From: Nocardioides sp. URHA0032
GTDB taxonomy: Bacteria > Actinomycetota > Actinomycetes > Propionibacteriales > Nocardioidaceae
Reading direction: 5' to 3'
Length of the DNA stretch: 64,000 bases
NCBI RefSeq assembly: GCF_000620645.1
Contig: NZ_JIAV01000014.1
Span: 186,001-250,000 of the forward strand
In this document: piece by piece, positions 26,405 to 35,457 of the stretch
How the letters are laid out: each line of letters starts with the position of its first letter
Position numbering within the stretch: position 1 is the stretch's first letter
Position numbers and translations under genes: made by a program
Notes under the pieces: model-generated
What the model was told of the DNA's origin: nothing
Seen by the model: only the letters and a program-made list of their open reading frames with translations
Databases searched by the model: none

Positions 26405-26437
26405 AACAGATACAAAGATCGAAGGAGCCAGCCGACA

Positions 26438-27205
26438 ATGTACGCCGAAGAGCGCCAGCAGGCCATGGCCCAGCTCGTCACCGAGCAGGGCCGGCTCTCC
26501 GTCGCCGCGATCGCCGAGCGGTTCGACGTGACCACCGAGACGGTCCGCCGCGACCTCTCGGTGCTCGAGCGGATGGGCCTCCTGCGCCGCGTGCACGGCG
26601 GCGCGGTGCCGGCCAGCTCGCTCGCGGTCATCGAGTCCGGGCTCGGCGAGCGCGACCAGGCGAACACCGCGCAGAAGGAGCTGGTCGCCAAGGCCGCCCT
26701 CGAGCAGCTCCCGCCGCCCGGCGGCACCGTGCTGCTCGACGCGGGCTCCACCACCGCCCGGCTCGCCAGCCTCCTCCCCCGCGACCACCGCCTCACGGTG
26801 ATCACCCACGCGGTCCCGATCGCGGCCCGGCTCGCCGTGCACCCGCAGATCGAGCTGCACCTGCTCCCGGGCCGGGTCCGGACCACGACCCAGGCCGCGG
26901 TCGGCGCCGACACCGTGACGGCGCTCCACCACCTGCGGGTCGACGTCGCCTTCCTGGGCACCAACGGCATCACGGTCGAGCACGGCCTCTCCACCCCCGA
27001 CCACGACGAGGCCGCGGCCAAGCGGGCGATGGTCGGCGCGGCGCGCCGCGTCGTCTGCCTGACCGACGCCAGCAAGGTCGGCACCGAGGCCGCGATCCGG
27101 TTCGCCACCCTCGACGAGATCGACGTGGTCGTGACCGACGGCGGCGTCGGCCCGGCCGACCGCGAGGCGTTCGAGGCCGCTGGTCCCGAGGTCGTGGTCG
27201 CGTGA
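26438..27205 (+). CDS. DeoR family transcriptional regulator of the fructose PTS
   Basis: This 255-residue repressor has an N-terminal winged HTH (LSVAAIAERFDVTTETVRRDLS, RRVHGGAVP) and a C-terminal DeoR sensor domain related to sugar isomerases (LLDAGSTTARLA, DVAFLGTNGI, DASKVGTEAAI). Such regulators of fru loci sense a phosphorylated fructose intermediate. A GAAGGAG site precedes the ATG. Its stop overlaps the fruK start (GTGA). The likely operator is the palindromic region just upstream. Confidence 0.93.
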   Translation: MYAEERQQAMAQLVTEQGRLSVAAIAERFDVTTETVRRDLSVLERMGLLRRVHGGAVPASSLAVIESGLGERDQANTAQKELVAKAALEQLPPPGGTVLLDAGSTTARLASLLPRDHRLTVITHAVPIAARLAVHPQIELHLLPGRVRTTTQAAVGADTVTALHHLRVDVAFLGTNGITVEHGLSTPDHDEAAAKRAMVGAARRVVCLTDASKVGTEAAIRFATLDEIDVVVTDGGVGPADREAFEAAGPEVVVA

Positions 27206-28161
27206 TCCTGACCCTCACCGCCAACCCCAGCCACGACCGCACCGTCGTGCTCAGCGGGCCGCTCGAGCGGGGTGCGGTCATCCGCGCGGACGCGGTGACC
27301 TCGCAGGCCGGCGGCAAGGGGGTCAACATCTCCCGCGCCTGCGTGGCCGCCGGCGTGCCGACGATCTCGGTGCTCCCCGCCGCGAAGGACGACCCGTTCG
27401 TGCTCGAGCTCCTGACCGCCGGCATCGACTGCCGCCCCGTCCACCACGACGGCGCGCTGCGCGTGAACATCACCGTCACCGAGCCCGACGGCACCACCAC
27501 CAAGCTGAACAGCCCCGGGCCGCAGCTGACCGACGCCGTACGCCGTGAGCTCGGCGAGTCCCTGCGCCGCCGCGCCGCCGCGGCCGACTGGGTCGTGCTC
27601 GCCGGCTCTCTGCCGCCCGGCACGCCGCCCGCGTGGTACGCCGAGCTCGTCGTGCTGCTCCGCGCCAGCGGGGCCCGGGTCGCGGTCGACACCAGCGACG
27701 AGCCGTTGCGCGCACTGGTGGACCGGCTGCCGGACTCGGCGCCGCACCTGATGAAGCCCAACGGCGAGGAGCTCGCCTCGTTCACCGGGGACGACCCCGA
27801 CCTGCTCGAGGCCGACCCGCTGGCCGCCGCGAAGGCGGCCCGCGCCCTGGTCGAGTCCGGCGTCGAGACCGTGCTCGCCACCCTCGGCGCCCGCGGCGCC
27901 GTCCTCGTCACCGCCGACGGCGCCTGGTCCGCCGAGCCGGTGCCGGTCGAGGTCGTCAGCACCGTCGGTGCCGGCGACTCGAGCCTCTTCGGATATCTGC
28001 TGGGCGAGCTGCGCGGACGTCGTCCGCAGGAGCGACTCGCACTGGCCGTGGCCTACGGCAGTGCCGCCGCAGGCCTACCAGGGACAACGATCCCGCAACC
28101 CCATCAGGTCCGCCCCGAGCTCGTCCCGGTGCGCGACCTGGACATCACCCAGGGAGGGTGA
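27202..28161 (+). CDS. fruK: 1-phosphofructokinase FruK
   Basis: This 319-residue PfkB-family kinase phosphorylates fructose-1-phosphate, the product of the fructose PTS, to fructose-1,6-bisphosphate. The N-terminus MILTLTANPSHDRTV, the GGKGVNISRA signature and the VGAGDSSL anion hole/catalytic Asp motif are all present. The GTG start overlaps the deoR stop. The fruA start follows six bases after the stop. Confidence 0.95.
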   Translation: MILTLTANPSHDRTVVLSGPLERGAVIRADAVTSQAGGKGVNISRACVAAGVPTISVLPAAKDDPFVLELLTAGIDCRPVHHDGALRVNITVTEPDGTTTKLNSPGPQLTDAVRRELGESLRRRAAAADWVVLAGSLPPGTPPAWYAELVVLLRASGARVAVDTSDEPLRALVDRLPDSAPHLMKPNGEELASFTGDDPDLLEADPLAAAKAARALVESGVETVLATLGARGAVLVTADGAWSAEPVPVEVVSTVGAGDSSLFGYLLGELRGRRPQERLALAVAYGSAAAGLPGTTIPQPHQVRPELVPVRDLDITQGG

Positions 28162-28166
28162 CACCC

Positions 28167-30239
28167 ATGCAGGACCTCATCACTGCCGACCTCGTGCGCC
28201 TCGACGCCGATCTCGGCGCGGACCGGCACGACGTGATCCGTGCGCTCGCCGGCGTCGTCGGCGACGCCGGGCGCGCCACCGACGTCGCCCAGCTCGTCGA
28301 GGACGCGTTCGCCCGCGAGGCGACGTCCGGGACCGGCCTCCCCGGGGGCATCGCGATCCCGCACTGCCGGACCGCCGGGGTGGCCGAGCCGGTCCTCGGC
28401 TTCGCGCGGCTGTCCCCGACGGTCGACTTCGGCGCCAAGGACGGCCCGGCCGACCTGGTGTTCCTCATCGCGGCACCGGCCGGCGGCGACAACACCCATC
28501 TCCAGCTGCTCACCAAGCTCGCCCGCGCACTGGTGAAGCCCGCCTTCACCGACGCGCTGCGCGCCGCCACGACGCCCGACGAGGTCGCCGTACTCGTGAA
28601 CGACGTGGTGAGCGCGGCGCCCGCCGCCAAGCACGCCGCCCCGGCCGCACCGGAGAAGAAGCACTCGCTGGTCGCGGTCACCGCCTGCCCGACCGGCATC
28701 GCGCACACCTACATGGCCGCCGAGGCCCTCGAGGCCGCCGCGTCCCGCGCCGGGGTCGACCTCCAGGTCGAGACCCAGGGCTCGGCCGGCGCCAAGCCCC
28801 TCGCGCCCGGCACCATCGCCGCGGCCGACGCGGTGATCTTCGCCGTCGACGTCGGCGTGCGCGACCGGCACCGGTTCGCGGGGAAGCCGCTCGTCTCCTC
28901 CGGCGTGAAGCGGCCGTTCGACCAGGCCGACCAGATGATCGCCGAGGCCCTTCGGTACGCCGACGACCCGAACGCCCCGCGCGTCGAGGGCTCGGGTGCC
29001 GGCGCCGGTGACTCCGTCGGCACGGGCGGCGGGGCCGGCGAGAGCTGGGGCGGCCGCACCCGCCGGGTGCTGATGACCGGCGTGTCGTACATGATCCCGT
29101 TCGTCGCGGCCGGCGGCCTGCTGATCGCCCTGTCCTTCCTGCTGGGCGGCTACGAGATCGCCAACGACAACAACTACGGCGAGATCGCGGTCAACAACTC
29201 CTTGTTCGACCTGCCGAGCCCGTCCGCGTTGGGCCTGGACCACGCCCTGTTCGGGTCCGGGCTCGCGGCCTACATCGGCGCACTGTTCTTCGTCATCGGC
29301 AAGACCGCGTTCATGCTGTTCATCCCGGCGCTGGCCGGCTACATCGCCTACGCGATCGCCGACCGCCCCGGCATCGCACCGGGCTTCGTGATGGGCGGCC
29401 TGGCCGGCAACATCTTCGCCGTGCAGTCGGCGGGCGACAGCCCGGTCGCGATGCCGGCCACCGGCTTCATCGGCGCGATCATCGGCGGCGTGCTCGCCGG
29501 AGTGGTCGCACACTGGATCGGCGGCTGGAAGGTGCCCACCTGGGCGCGCGGCCTGATGCCGGTGATGGTCATCCCGCTCTTCACCTCGGTGATCGTCGGC
29601 CTGCTGATGATCATCGTCTTCGGCAAGCCGATCGCCTGGCTGATGGACCAGCTCACCCAGGGCCTGAACTCGCTCAACGGCGGCAGCGCCATCGTGCTCG
29701 GCGTGATCCTGGGCCTGATGATGGCCTTCGACATGGGTGGCCCGCTGAACAAGGTGGCGTACAGCTTCGCCGCAGCCGGCGTGGGCACGGCCGGCGCCGC
29801 GAGCGACTCCCCGGAGCTGAAGATCATGGCCGCGGTGATGCTCGCGGGAATGGTCCCGCCGATCGCGCTCGCGCTGGCCACCGTCCTGCGGCCGCGGCTG
29901 TTCAGCTCGGCCGAGGACGAGAACGGCAAGGCCGGCTGGGCCCTCGGGCTCTCGTTCATCACCGAGGGCGCGATCCCGTTCGCCGCTGCGGACCCGCTGC
30001 GCGTGATCCCGGCGATCATGCTGGGCAGTGCCGTGACCGGGGGGCTGTCCATGGCGCTGGACGTCGCGGTCCGGGCGCCGCACGGCGGCATCTTCGTGCT
30101 GTTCGCCGTCCACAACATCCTCGGCTACTTCATCGCCCTGGTCGCCGGCACCGTCGTGGGCGCGATGGCCGTCATCGTCCTGAAGTCCATCGGCACCGAG
30201 GATCCCGAGACCGCCGACCGCGAGCTCGTCACCGCCTGA
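28167..30239 (+). CDS. fruA: PTS fructose transporter, fused EIIA-EIIB-EIIC
   Basis: This 690-residue fructose permease takes up and phosphorylates fructose to fructose-1-phosphate. EIIA (about 1-145) has phospho-His66 in GGIAIPHCR. EIIB (about 165-265) has phospho-Cys174 in VTACPTGIAHTYMAAEAL. EIIC (about 300-675) has nine or so membrane helices and the AFDMGGPLNKVAY motif. A Gly/Ala linker joins B and C. The ATG at 28167 follows GGGAGGG. HPr is encoded 49 bp downstream. Confidence 0.96.
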   Translation: MQDLITADLVRLDADLGADRHDVIRALAGVVGDAGRATDVAQLVEDAFAREATSGTGLPGGIAIPHCRTAGVAEPVLGFARLSPTVDFGAKDGPADLVFLIAAPAGGDNTHLQLLTKLARALVKPAFTDALRAATTPDEVAVLVNDVVSAAPAAKHAAPAAPEKKHSLVAVTACPTGIAHTYMAAEALEAAASRAGVDLQVETQGSAGAKPLAPGTIAAADAVIFAVDVGVRDRHRFAGKPLVSSGVKRPFDQADQMIAEALRYADDPNAPRVEGSGAGAGDSVGTGGGAGESWGGRTRRVLMTGVSYMIPFVAAGGLLIALSFLLGGYEIANDNNYGEIAVNNSLFDLPSPSALGLDHALFGSGLAAYIGALFFVIGKTAFMLFIPALAGYIAYAIADRPGIAPGFVMGGLAGNIFAVQSAGDSPVAMPATGFIGAIIGGVLAGVVAHWIGGWKVPTWARGLMPVMVIPLFTSVIVGLLMIIVFGKPIAWLMDQLTQGLNSLNGGSAIVLGVILGLMMAFDMGGPLNKVAYSFAAAGVGTAGAASDSPELKIMAAVMLAGMVPPIALALATVLRPRLFSSAEDENGKAGWALGLSFITEGAIPFAAADPLRVIPAIMLGSAVTGGLSMALDVAVRAPHGGIFVLFAVHNILGYFIALVAGTVVGAMAVIVLKSIGTEDPETADRELVTA

Positions 30240-30240
30240 C

Positions 30241-30276
30241 CGTCAACCCCGGATCGTCAACGCCTGAATCGTCAAC
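30241..30276 (+). repeat. Three spaced CGTCAAC repeats between fruA and ptsH
   Basis: CGTCAAC occurs at 30241, 30255 and 30270 (spacing 14 and 15), the last two preceded by AAT or GAT. The first copy begins two bases after the fruA stop. It may be a small duplication or a regulator site; no family is evident. Confidence 0.4.
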
Positions 30277-30288
30277 CAAGGAGCACGA

Positions 30289-30546
30289 ATGCCCAGCAAG
30301 ACCGTCGCCGTCGGCTCGTCCGTCGGCCTGCACGCCCGGCCCGCCCAGCTGATCGCCGAGGCCGCCGAGGAGCTCGGCGTCGAGGTGCTGATCGGCATCC
30401 CCGGCGACGAGCCGGTGGACGCCAGTTCCTCGCTGCTGATCATGACCTTGGGCGCCGGTCCCGGCGACCTGGTCGAGGTGAGCAGCGACGACCCGGGCGC
30501 CCTGGACACGATCGTCGCCCTCGTCGAGAAGGACCTGGACGCCTGA
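30289..30546 (+). CDS. ptsH: PTS phosphocarrier protein HPr
   Basis: This 85-residue HPr has the phosphorylated His15 in GLHARPA and a Ser-rich loop (DASSSLL, Ser46-48) where Firmicutes HPr carries regulatory Ser46. It carries phosphate from EI (divergent ptsI) to FruA. The ATG has an AAGGAG site. The 49-bp leader contains three spaced copies of CGTCAAC. A strong hairpin just after the stop lies inside the end of the convergent racemase gene. Confidence 0.95.
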   Translation: MPSKTVAVGSSVGLHARPAQLIAEAAEELGVEVLIGIPGDEPVDASSSLLIMTLGAGPGDLVEVSSDDPGALDTIVALVEKDLDA

Positions 30547-30551
30547 CGGGC

Positions 30552-31250
30552 TCAGCGGAGGTGCACGCGCGCCAGCTCGCGCGCGTGCACCTCGGCGCTG
30601 TCGATGACCGGGAGCGCGCTGTCCTCGGGCCCGATCAGCAGGCCGATCTCCGTGCACGCGAACACGACGGCCTCCGCCCCCTGCTCGGCCAGCCGGTCGA
30701 TGACCTCGACGTACCGGTGGCGGGACGCCTCACGCACGACGCCCTGCGTCAGCTCGTCGAACACGATCGCGTCGACCATCGCCCGCTCCTCCTGGCCCGG
30801 GACGACCGTCGTGACGCCGTGCCGCGCGAGGCGGTCTGAGTAGAACGTCTCCTCCATGACCCACCGGGTCCCCAGCAGGCCGAGCGTGCGCCAGCCGTGG
30901 CGCGCCGCCTCGGCCGCGACCGCGTCGCCGATGTGCAGCAGCGGTACGTCGATCGCCGCCTCGACCTGCGGTGCGACCTTGTGCATCAGGTTGGTGCAGA
31001 TCGCCACCGTCGTCGCACCACCGGCGACGCATCGGCGCCCCGCCTCGGCGAGCAGCGCCGCCGCGGCGTCCCAATCGCCGCGCACCTGGCAGTCGCGGAC
31101 CTCGGCGAAGTCCAGCGACTGCAGGGCGATGCGGGCCGACGCGTGGCCACCGCCGGCGGCGGCGACCTCCTCGTTGATCAGCCGGTAGTAGGTCGCGGTC
31201 GAGTGCCAGCTCATCCCGCCGATCAGTCCCAGGGTCTCCATGACGTCCAT
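30552..31250 (-). CDS. Aspartate/glutamate racemase family protein
   Basis: This 232-residue cofactor-independent racemase has the N-terminal GLIGGMSWHSTATYYRLIN motif, the first catalytic Cys in VAICTNLMHKVA and the second in VVFACTEIGLLI. It probably interconverts D- and L-aspartate or a related amino acid. I chose the ATG at 31250 (MDVMETLG). An ATG at 31241, and one at 31298 preceded by AAGGG, are alternatives; the latter adds 16 residues not typical of the family. It is divergent from a LysR regulator that may control it. Confidence 0.88.
   Translation of the reverse strand: MDVMETLGLIGGMSWHSTATYYRLINEEVAAAGGGHASARIALQSLDFAEVRDCQVRGDWDAAAALLAEAGRRCVAGGATTVAICTNLMHKVAPQVEAAIDVPLLHIGDAVAAEAARHGWRTLGLLGTRWVMEETFYSDRLARHGVTTVVPGQEERAMVDAIVFDELTQGVVREASRHRYVEVIDRLAEQGAEAVVFACTEIGLLIGPEDSALPVIDSAEVHARELARVHLR
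30558..30593. terminator. 15-bp-stem terminator inside the racemase 3' end
   Basis: GAGGTGCACGCGCGC (30558-30572) and GCGCGCGTGCACCTC (30579-30593) form a perfect 15-bp stem with a 6-base loop. On the plus strand it starts 11 bases after the ptsH stop, an ideal place to end the fru/pts transcript. On the minus strand it encodes the last residues of the racemase. Confidence 0.75.
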
Positions 31251-31301
31251 GCTGCGCGATGGACTGACCCCGAGGAAGACTGTGATTCCTGAACGCATCC
31301 C

Positions 31302-31317
31302 TTAGCTGGTCTAATAC
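31302..31317 (+). promoter_or_regulatory. LysR-type box and -10 element before the LysR gene
   Basis: TTAG-N5-CTAA (31302-31314) has the T-N11-A symmetry of LysR binding sites. TAATAC (31312-31317) is a good -10 sequence four bases before the LysR start codon, so the regulator may be leaderless and autoregulated. The complement offers TATTAG as a -10 for the racemase. Confidence 0.5.
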
Positions 31318-31321
31318 CCTC

Positions 31322-32272
31322 ATGGACCCGCGCCGCGTGCTGCTCTTCCGCACCGTCGCCCGGTCGGGCTCACTGAGCGCGGCCGCGCGTGACCTCGGGA
31401 CGACCCAGTCGGCCGTCAGCCAGCAGCTGCGGCTCCTGGAGCGGGAGGCGGGCGGCCCGCTCCTGGTGCGCACCCCGCGCGGCACCCAGCTCACCGAGGC
31501 CGGCGCGACCCTGCTCGCCCGCGCGGACGCCGTGCACAACGCCCTCCACGACGCGCGCGAGGAGCTCGGCGCCCTGGCGGACCTGCGCTCCGGCACCGTC
31601 CGGCTCGCGGCGTTCCCGTCGGCCGCGGCCACCCTCGTGCCGTCGGCCGTCCGCGCCCTCCACGACGAGCACGCCGGCGTCCAGGTGACGCTCGTGGAGC
31701 AGGAGCCGCCGGAGGCGTCGGCCGCGGTGCTGGCCGGTGACGTGGACGTCGCCCTGGTCTTCGGGTACGACGGGCCGTCCGACGACGACGGGTCGCTGGC
31801 CTGGGTGCCGCTCGGCGTCGAGCCGTTGCACCTGGTCCTCGCCCGCGACGGGGCGGTCCCGGCCCGCGCGACCTCGACCTGGCTGGCCGGCCAGGACTGG
31901 GTCGCGGGGTGCGAGCGTTGCCGGCAGCACCTGGTCGAGCGCTGCCGCGACGCCGGGTTCGAGCCCCGCCTCCTGCACGAGAGCGACGACTACGTCGTGG
32001 TGCAGAACCTCGTCGCCCACGGTCTCGGCGTCACGGTGCTCCCCCAGCTCGCGCTGACGGCGTTCCGCCACCCGGACGTCGAGGCGCGGCCGGCTCCGGC
32101 GTTCGGCGAGCGGCACGTGGGCATGGTGCACCGGCCCGGAGCCGAGTCCGTGCCCGCGGTCCGCGCGCTCATGGAACGGCTCCAGGCCGCGGCCTCCGAC
32201 GTGCTCAGCCCGCGGCGCGCAGGTCGAGGTACACCGCACGCACGCCGACGGCCCGCTCGAGCTCCCGGGTGA
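31322..32272 (+). CDS. LysR family transcriptional regulator
   Basis: This 316-residue regulator has an N-terminal winged HTH (SGSLSAAARDLGTTQSAVSQ, then LEREAGGPLLVRTPRG) and a C-terminal periplasmic-binding-like effector domain (RLAAFPSAAATLVP, VALVFGYDG, ENLVAHGLGVTVLP-like region). It is divergent from the racemase, its probable target. Its last 68 bases overlap the 3' end of the convergent membrane-protein gene. Confidence 0.93.
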   Translation: MDPRRVLLFRTVARSGSLSAAARDLGTTQSAVSQQLRLLEREAGGPLLVRTPRGTQLTEAGATLLARADAVHNALHDAREELGALADLRSGTVRLAAFPSAAATLVPSAVRALHDEHAGVQVTLVEQEPPEASAAVLAGDVDVALVFGYDGPSDDDGSLAWVPLGVEPLHLVLARDGAVPARATSTWLAGQDWVAGCERCRQHLVERCRDAGFEPRLLHESDDYVVVQNLVAHGLGVTVLPQLALTAFRHPDVEARPAPAFGERHVGMVHRPGAESVPAVRALMERLQAAASDVLSPRRAGRGTPHARRRPARAPG

Positions 32273-33170
32273 CCCCGCCGAAGAACTGCTTGCGGTAGTC
32301 CTCGTCGGTCACGGTCGAGACCATCAGGTACAGGCCGGAGAACGACGCCAGGAACACCGACACCTGGAGCAGCGCGCGCGACTGCGTGAACGGCGGGCTG
32401 GTCTGCCAGGTGTTCAGCACCGGATCCGTCATCGTGATCGACCCGAGCAGCATGAGGAAGGCGAATACGGTCAGCGAGAGCAGCACGACCTGGACCGTCT
32501 GGACGATCATCAGCACCAGGATCAGGTTCCAGCGCTCGTAGCCGGTCACCTCGGCGTACGCCGCCGGGTCGGCGTCGGGGTCCTCGACGAGCTCACGGCA
32601 GTGCGCCTCGAGCGGCGTGCCGCGACAGGCCCGCAGCAGCAGCGCGTCGTTCACGTCGTCGTCGGCGCGGTCGACCTCCTCGGGCAGGCGGACGAGCAGG
32701 AACCCGATCGCCAGCGCCGAGAACAGGGCCACGACCAGCCAGAGCGACGCGACCGACAGGTTCGAGGCGACCTGCCACACCTCGGTGTTGATGAACAGGA
32801 AGGTGATCGCGAGCAGCAGGAGCGGCAGCGCCCTGGTGGTCATCGGCAGGACCCGGCGGAGGCTGCCGAGAGTCCGGCCGAGGCTCCACGTCACGATCTG
32901 CCGGGCGTGCAGCGCGGTCAGCGCGTACCAGAGCGTGGCCGCGGCGCCGAGCGCGACGAGGGTCGCGGGCGCGGCGCTGAACTCGCCGGACACCCACGCG
33001 AGCGCGACGCCCGCGCCGGCCGCGAGCAGCGCGACCAGCACCACGAGCGGCAGCGTGCGCCGGAGCCGCAGCGCCTTCCGCACGTCGGCCCGCCGCTCCG
33101 GCACGAAGTAGGACAGGCCGTGCGCGAGGAACCACGCGTCCGTGGCCGCGAGGGTCTCCTCGCGGGTCAC
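32205..33170 (-). CDS. Integral membrane protein downstream of ribF
   Basis: This 321-residue protein has an N-terminal cytosolic stretch, then paired hydrophobic segments at about 40-60, 67-88, 112-128 and 138-160. A charged loop (LPEEVDRADDDVND) follows, then two further helices around 210-255 and one near 285. I do not recognise the family. The GTG start overlaps the ribF stop (GTGA), tying it to the truB-ribF transcript. Its 3' end overlaps the LysR gene on the other strand by 68 bp. Confidence 0.75.
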   Translation of the reverse strand: MTREETLAATDAWFLAHGLSYFVPERRADVRKALRLRRTLPLVVLVALLAAGAGVALAWVSGEFSAAPATLVALGAAATLWYALTALHARQIVTWSLGRTLGSLRRVLPMTTRALPLLLLAITFLFINTEVWQVASNLSVASLWLVVALFSALAIGFLLVRLPEEVDRADDDVNDALLLRACRGTPLEAHCRELVEDPDADPAAYAEVTGYERWNLILVLMIVQTVQVVLLSLTVFAFLMLLGSITMTDPVLNTWQTSPPFTQSRALLQVSVFLASFSGLYLMVSTVTDEDYRKQFFGGVTRELERAVGVRAVYLDLRAAG

Positions 33171-34099
33171 GTCAGCAGCTCGCGGGCGCGGTCGACGTCG
33201 GCCGTCATCTGCTCGACCAGGGCCTCGATCGAGTCGAACGCCACCATGCCGCGCAGCCGCTCCACGAAGCTCACCTCGACCTGGACGCCGTACAGCTCGA
33301 GGTCGTCACGGTCGAGCACGTAGCTTTCCACGCGGCGCTCGCGGACGCCGTCGAAGGTCGGGTTGGTGCCGACGCTGATCGCGGCCGGGTACGACTCACC
33401 GGTGTCCAGGCGGCGCAGCCGGCCGGCGTACACGCCGTCGGGTGGGGCGGCGGTCATCACGGACGTGGGCACGTTCGCGGTCGGGAAGCCGAGCTCGCGG
33501 CCGCGCTGGTCGCCCTGCACGACGGTGCCGCGCACGGTGTACGGGCGGCCGAGGGCCTCGGCCGCGCCCGCGACGTCACCGGCGGCCAGGCTCATCCGGA
33601 CGTACGTCGAGGACCACACCTGGGGGCCACCGTCCAGGGGGATGCCCTCGGCGGTGAAGCCGTACCGCTCCCCCGTCTCGCGCAGCGTCGCGACGTCGCC
33701 GGCCGCCTTGTTCCCGAACCGGAAGTTCGCGCCCACGACGACGGCGGCCGCGTGGAGTCCGTCGACGAGCACGCGCTCGACGAACTCCTCCGGGGTCCAC
33801 GAGGCGACGTCGCGGTCGAACGGCAGCGCGAAGACCGCGTCGGCACCGCAGCCGGCGAGCAGCTCGGCGCGCTCCTCCAGAGAGGTGAGGGTGGTCGGAG
33901 CGTGCTCGGGGCGCAGCACCGCCATCGGGTGCGGGTCGAAGGTGACCGCCACGACCGCGAGGCCGCGCTCGTCGGCGAGCTCCCGAGCCCGGGAGACGAC
34001 GTGCCGGTGACCGAGGTGCACCCCGTCGAAGTTGCCGATCACGACGGCGGTCGGGCCGAGGTCGGCCGGGACCTCGTCGAGGCTTCGCCAGATCTGCAC
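33167..34099 (-). CDS. ribF: Bifunctional riboflavin kinase / FAD synthetase
   Basis: This 310-residue enzyme makes FMN from riboflavin, then FAD. The N-terminal nucleotidyltransferase domain has VIGNFDGVHLGHRHVV and TFDPHPMAVL; the C-terminal kinase domain has GRELGFPTANV and GVYAGRLRRL. The start is GTG 34099. It lies 23 bp after truB in the conserved nusA-infB-rbfA-truB-ribF order. Confidence 0.95.
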   Translation of the reverse strand: MQIWRSLDEVPADLGPTAVVIGNFDGVHLGHRHVVSRARELADERGLAVVAVTFDPHPMAVLRPEHAPTTLTSLEERAELLAGCGADAVFALPFDRDVASWTPEEFVERVLVDGLHAAAVVVGANFRFGNKAAGDVATLRETGERYGFTAEGIPLDGGPQVWSSTYVRMSLAAGDVAGAAEALGRPYTVRGTVVQGDQRGRELGFPTANVPTSVMTAAPPDGVYAGRLRRLDTGESYPAAISVGTNPTFDGVRERRVESYVLDRDDLELYGVQVEVSFVERLRGMVAFDSIEALVEQMTADVDRARELLT

Positions 34100-34122
34100 G
34101 CCGGGAAGACTACCGAGCGGGG

Positions 34123-34983
34123 TCAGCCGGTGAAGACGGCGACCGCTTTCGCCACGCCGCCGCGGGGTTCGTAGAGCGCGAGGAACTCGCCGTCCGGTGC
34201 GAACACCGCGGTCAGCCCGGCGAGCTCGAGGTCGAGCGCGCGGCCGTACCGGACGTCGGTCGCCTGCGCGTCGTCGAGCTCGAGCGAGCTGAACGCCGCC
34301 CGGGCCGCGGCCGCGATGGGCAGCACCGCGAGCTCCTCCTCGAGCTCCTCGAGGGTGTGGGCCGCAGCCAGGTCGTACGGCCCGACGGCGGTACGCCGCA
34401 GCGCGGTCAGGTGTCCCCCGACGCCGAGTCGCGCGCCCAGGTCACGGGCGATCGCGCGGACGTAGGTGCCGCTGGAGCAGCGCACCGTGATGTCGAGCTC
34501 GGTGGCGTCGGAGACCCGCACGTCGGTCACGGTGAGCTCGTGCACCGTCACGGGGCGCGCCTCGAGCCGGACGTCCTCGCCCTCGCGCACCCGCTGGTAG
34601 GCGCGCTTGCCGTCGACCTTGATCGCGGAGACGGCCGTGGGGACCTGCATGAGATCACCGACCAGCTCGGCGGCCGCCGCCCGGATCGTCGCCTCGTCGA
34701 GCCCGTCGGTGGTGCTGGTCGCGACGACCTCGCCCTCGGCGTCGTCGGTCGTCGTGGCCACGCCGAGCCGGACGGTCGCGTCGTACCGCTTCTCGGTGAG
34801 CATCAGGTGCCCGAGCAGCCGGGTCGCCCGGTTGAGGCCGAGCACCAGCACGCCGGTCGCCATCGGGTCCAGCGTGCCGGCGTGCCCGACCTTGCGGGTG
34901 CCGGCCAGCCGGCGTACCCGCGAGACGACGTCGTGCGACGTCATCCCCCCGGGCTTGTCGACGACGACGAGGCCGTCGGTCAC
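34123..34983 (-). CDS. truB: tRNA pseudouridine(55) synthase TruB
   Basis: This 286-residue enzyme converts U55 of the tRNA T-loop to pseudouridine. Motif [23 protein letters not shown] is split by family-typical spacing, and the catalytic Asp is in [29 protein letters not shown] is also conserved. The GTG start overlaps the rbfA stop (GTGA). Confidence 0.96.
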   Translation of the reverse strand: MTDGLVVVDKPGGMTSHDVVSRVRRLAGTRKVGHAGTLDPMATGVLVLGLNRATRLLGHLMLTEKRYDATVRLGVATTTDDAEGEVVATSTTDGLDEATIRAAAAELVGDLMQVPTAVSAIKVDGKRAYQRVREGEDVRLEARPVTVHELTVTDVRVSDATELDITVRCSSGTYVRAIARDLGARLGVGGHLTALRRTAVGPYDLAAAHTLEELEEELAVLPIAAAARAAFSSLELDDAQATDVRYGRALDLELAGLTAVFAPDGEFLALYEPRGGVAKAVAVFTG

Positions 34984-35435
34984 TCGTCCTCGTCGGACTC
35001 GTCGTCCCCGGCCTCGCGCGGCTTCTTGTAGGGGTCGGGCTCGCCGGCGTACGCCGCGCCGCGCTCGGCCGCGAGCTGCTCGTCGAGCTGCTTGGCCTTC
35101 GCCAGCACCTCGTCGAGGTGCCGCGCGTTCTCCGGCAGCGCGTCGTGGATGAACGTCAGCGTAGGCGCGTGCCGCATGCCGAGCTGCTTGGCGACCTCGG
35201 AGCGCAGCAGTCCCTTGGCGGACTCGAGCGCGGCCGCGGACGCCTCGCGGGCGGAGTCGTCCTCACCGGCGTCCAGGACCGTGTAGAAGATCGTGGCCTG
35301 CTGGCTGTCGCCCGTGACGCGCACGTCGGTGATGGTGACGAAGCCGAGCCGCGGATCCTTGATCCGACGCTCCAGCATCTCCGCGACGATCACCTGGATC
35401 CGGTCCGCGATCTTGCGGACGCGAGGGTTGGTCAT
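34980..35435 (-). CDS. rbfA: 30S ribosome-binding factor RbfA
   Basis: This 151-residue KH-fold factor acts in late 30S maturation. The N-terminal [19 protein letters not shown] and the core [17 protein letters not shown] are typical. An acidic tail (GDDESDEDE) ends the protein. ATG 35435 with an AAGGAA site. A 40-bp palindrome separates it from infB, so it may have partly independent transcription. Confidence 0.95.
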   Translation of the reverse strand: MTNPRVRKIADRIQVIVAEMLERRIKDPRLGFVTITDVRVTGDSQQATIFYTVLDAGEDDSAREASAAALESAKGLLRSEVAKQLGMRHAPTLTFIHDALPENARHLDEVLAKAKQLDEQLAAERGAAYAGEPDPYKKPREAGDDESDEDE

Positions 35436-35457
35436 GGTTCCTTCTTACTCCTGGACG

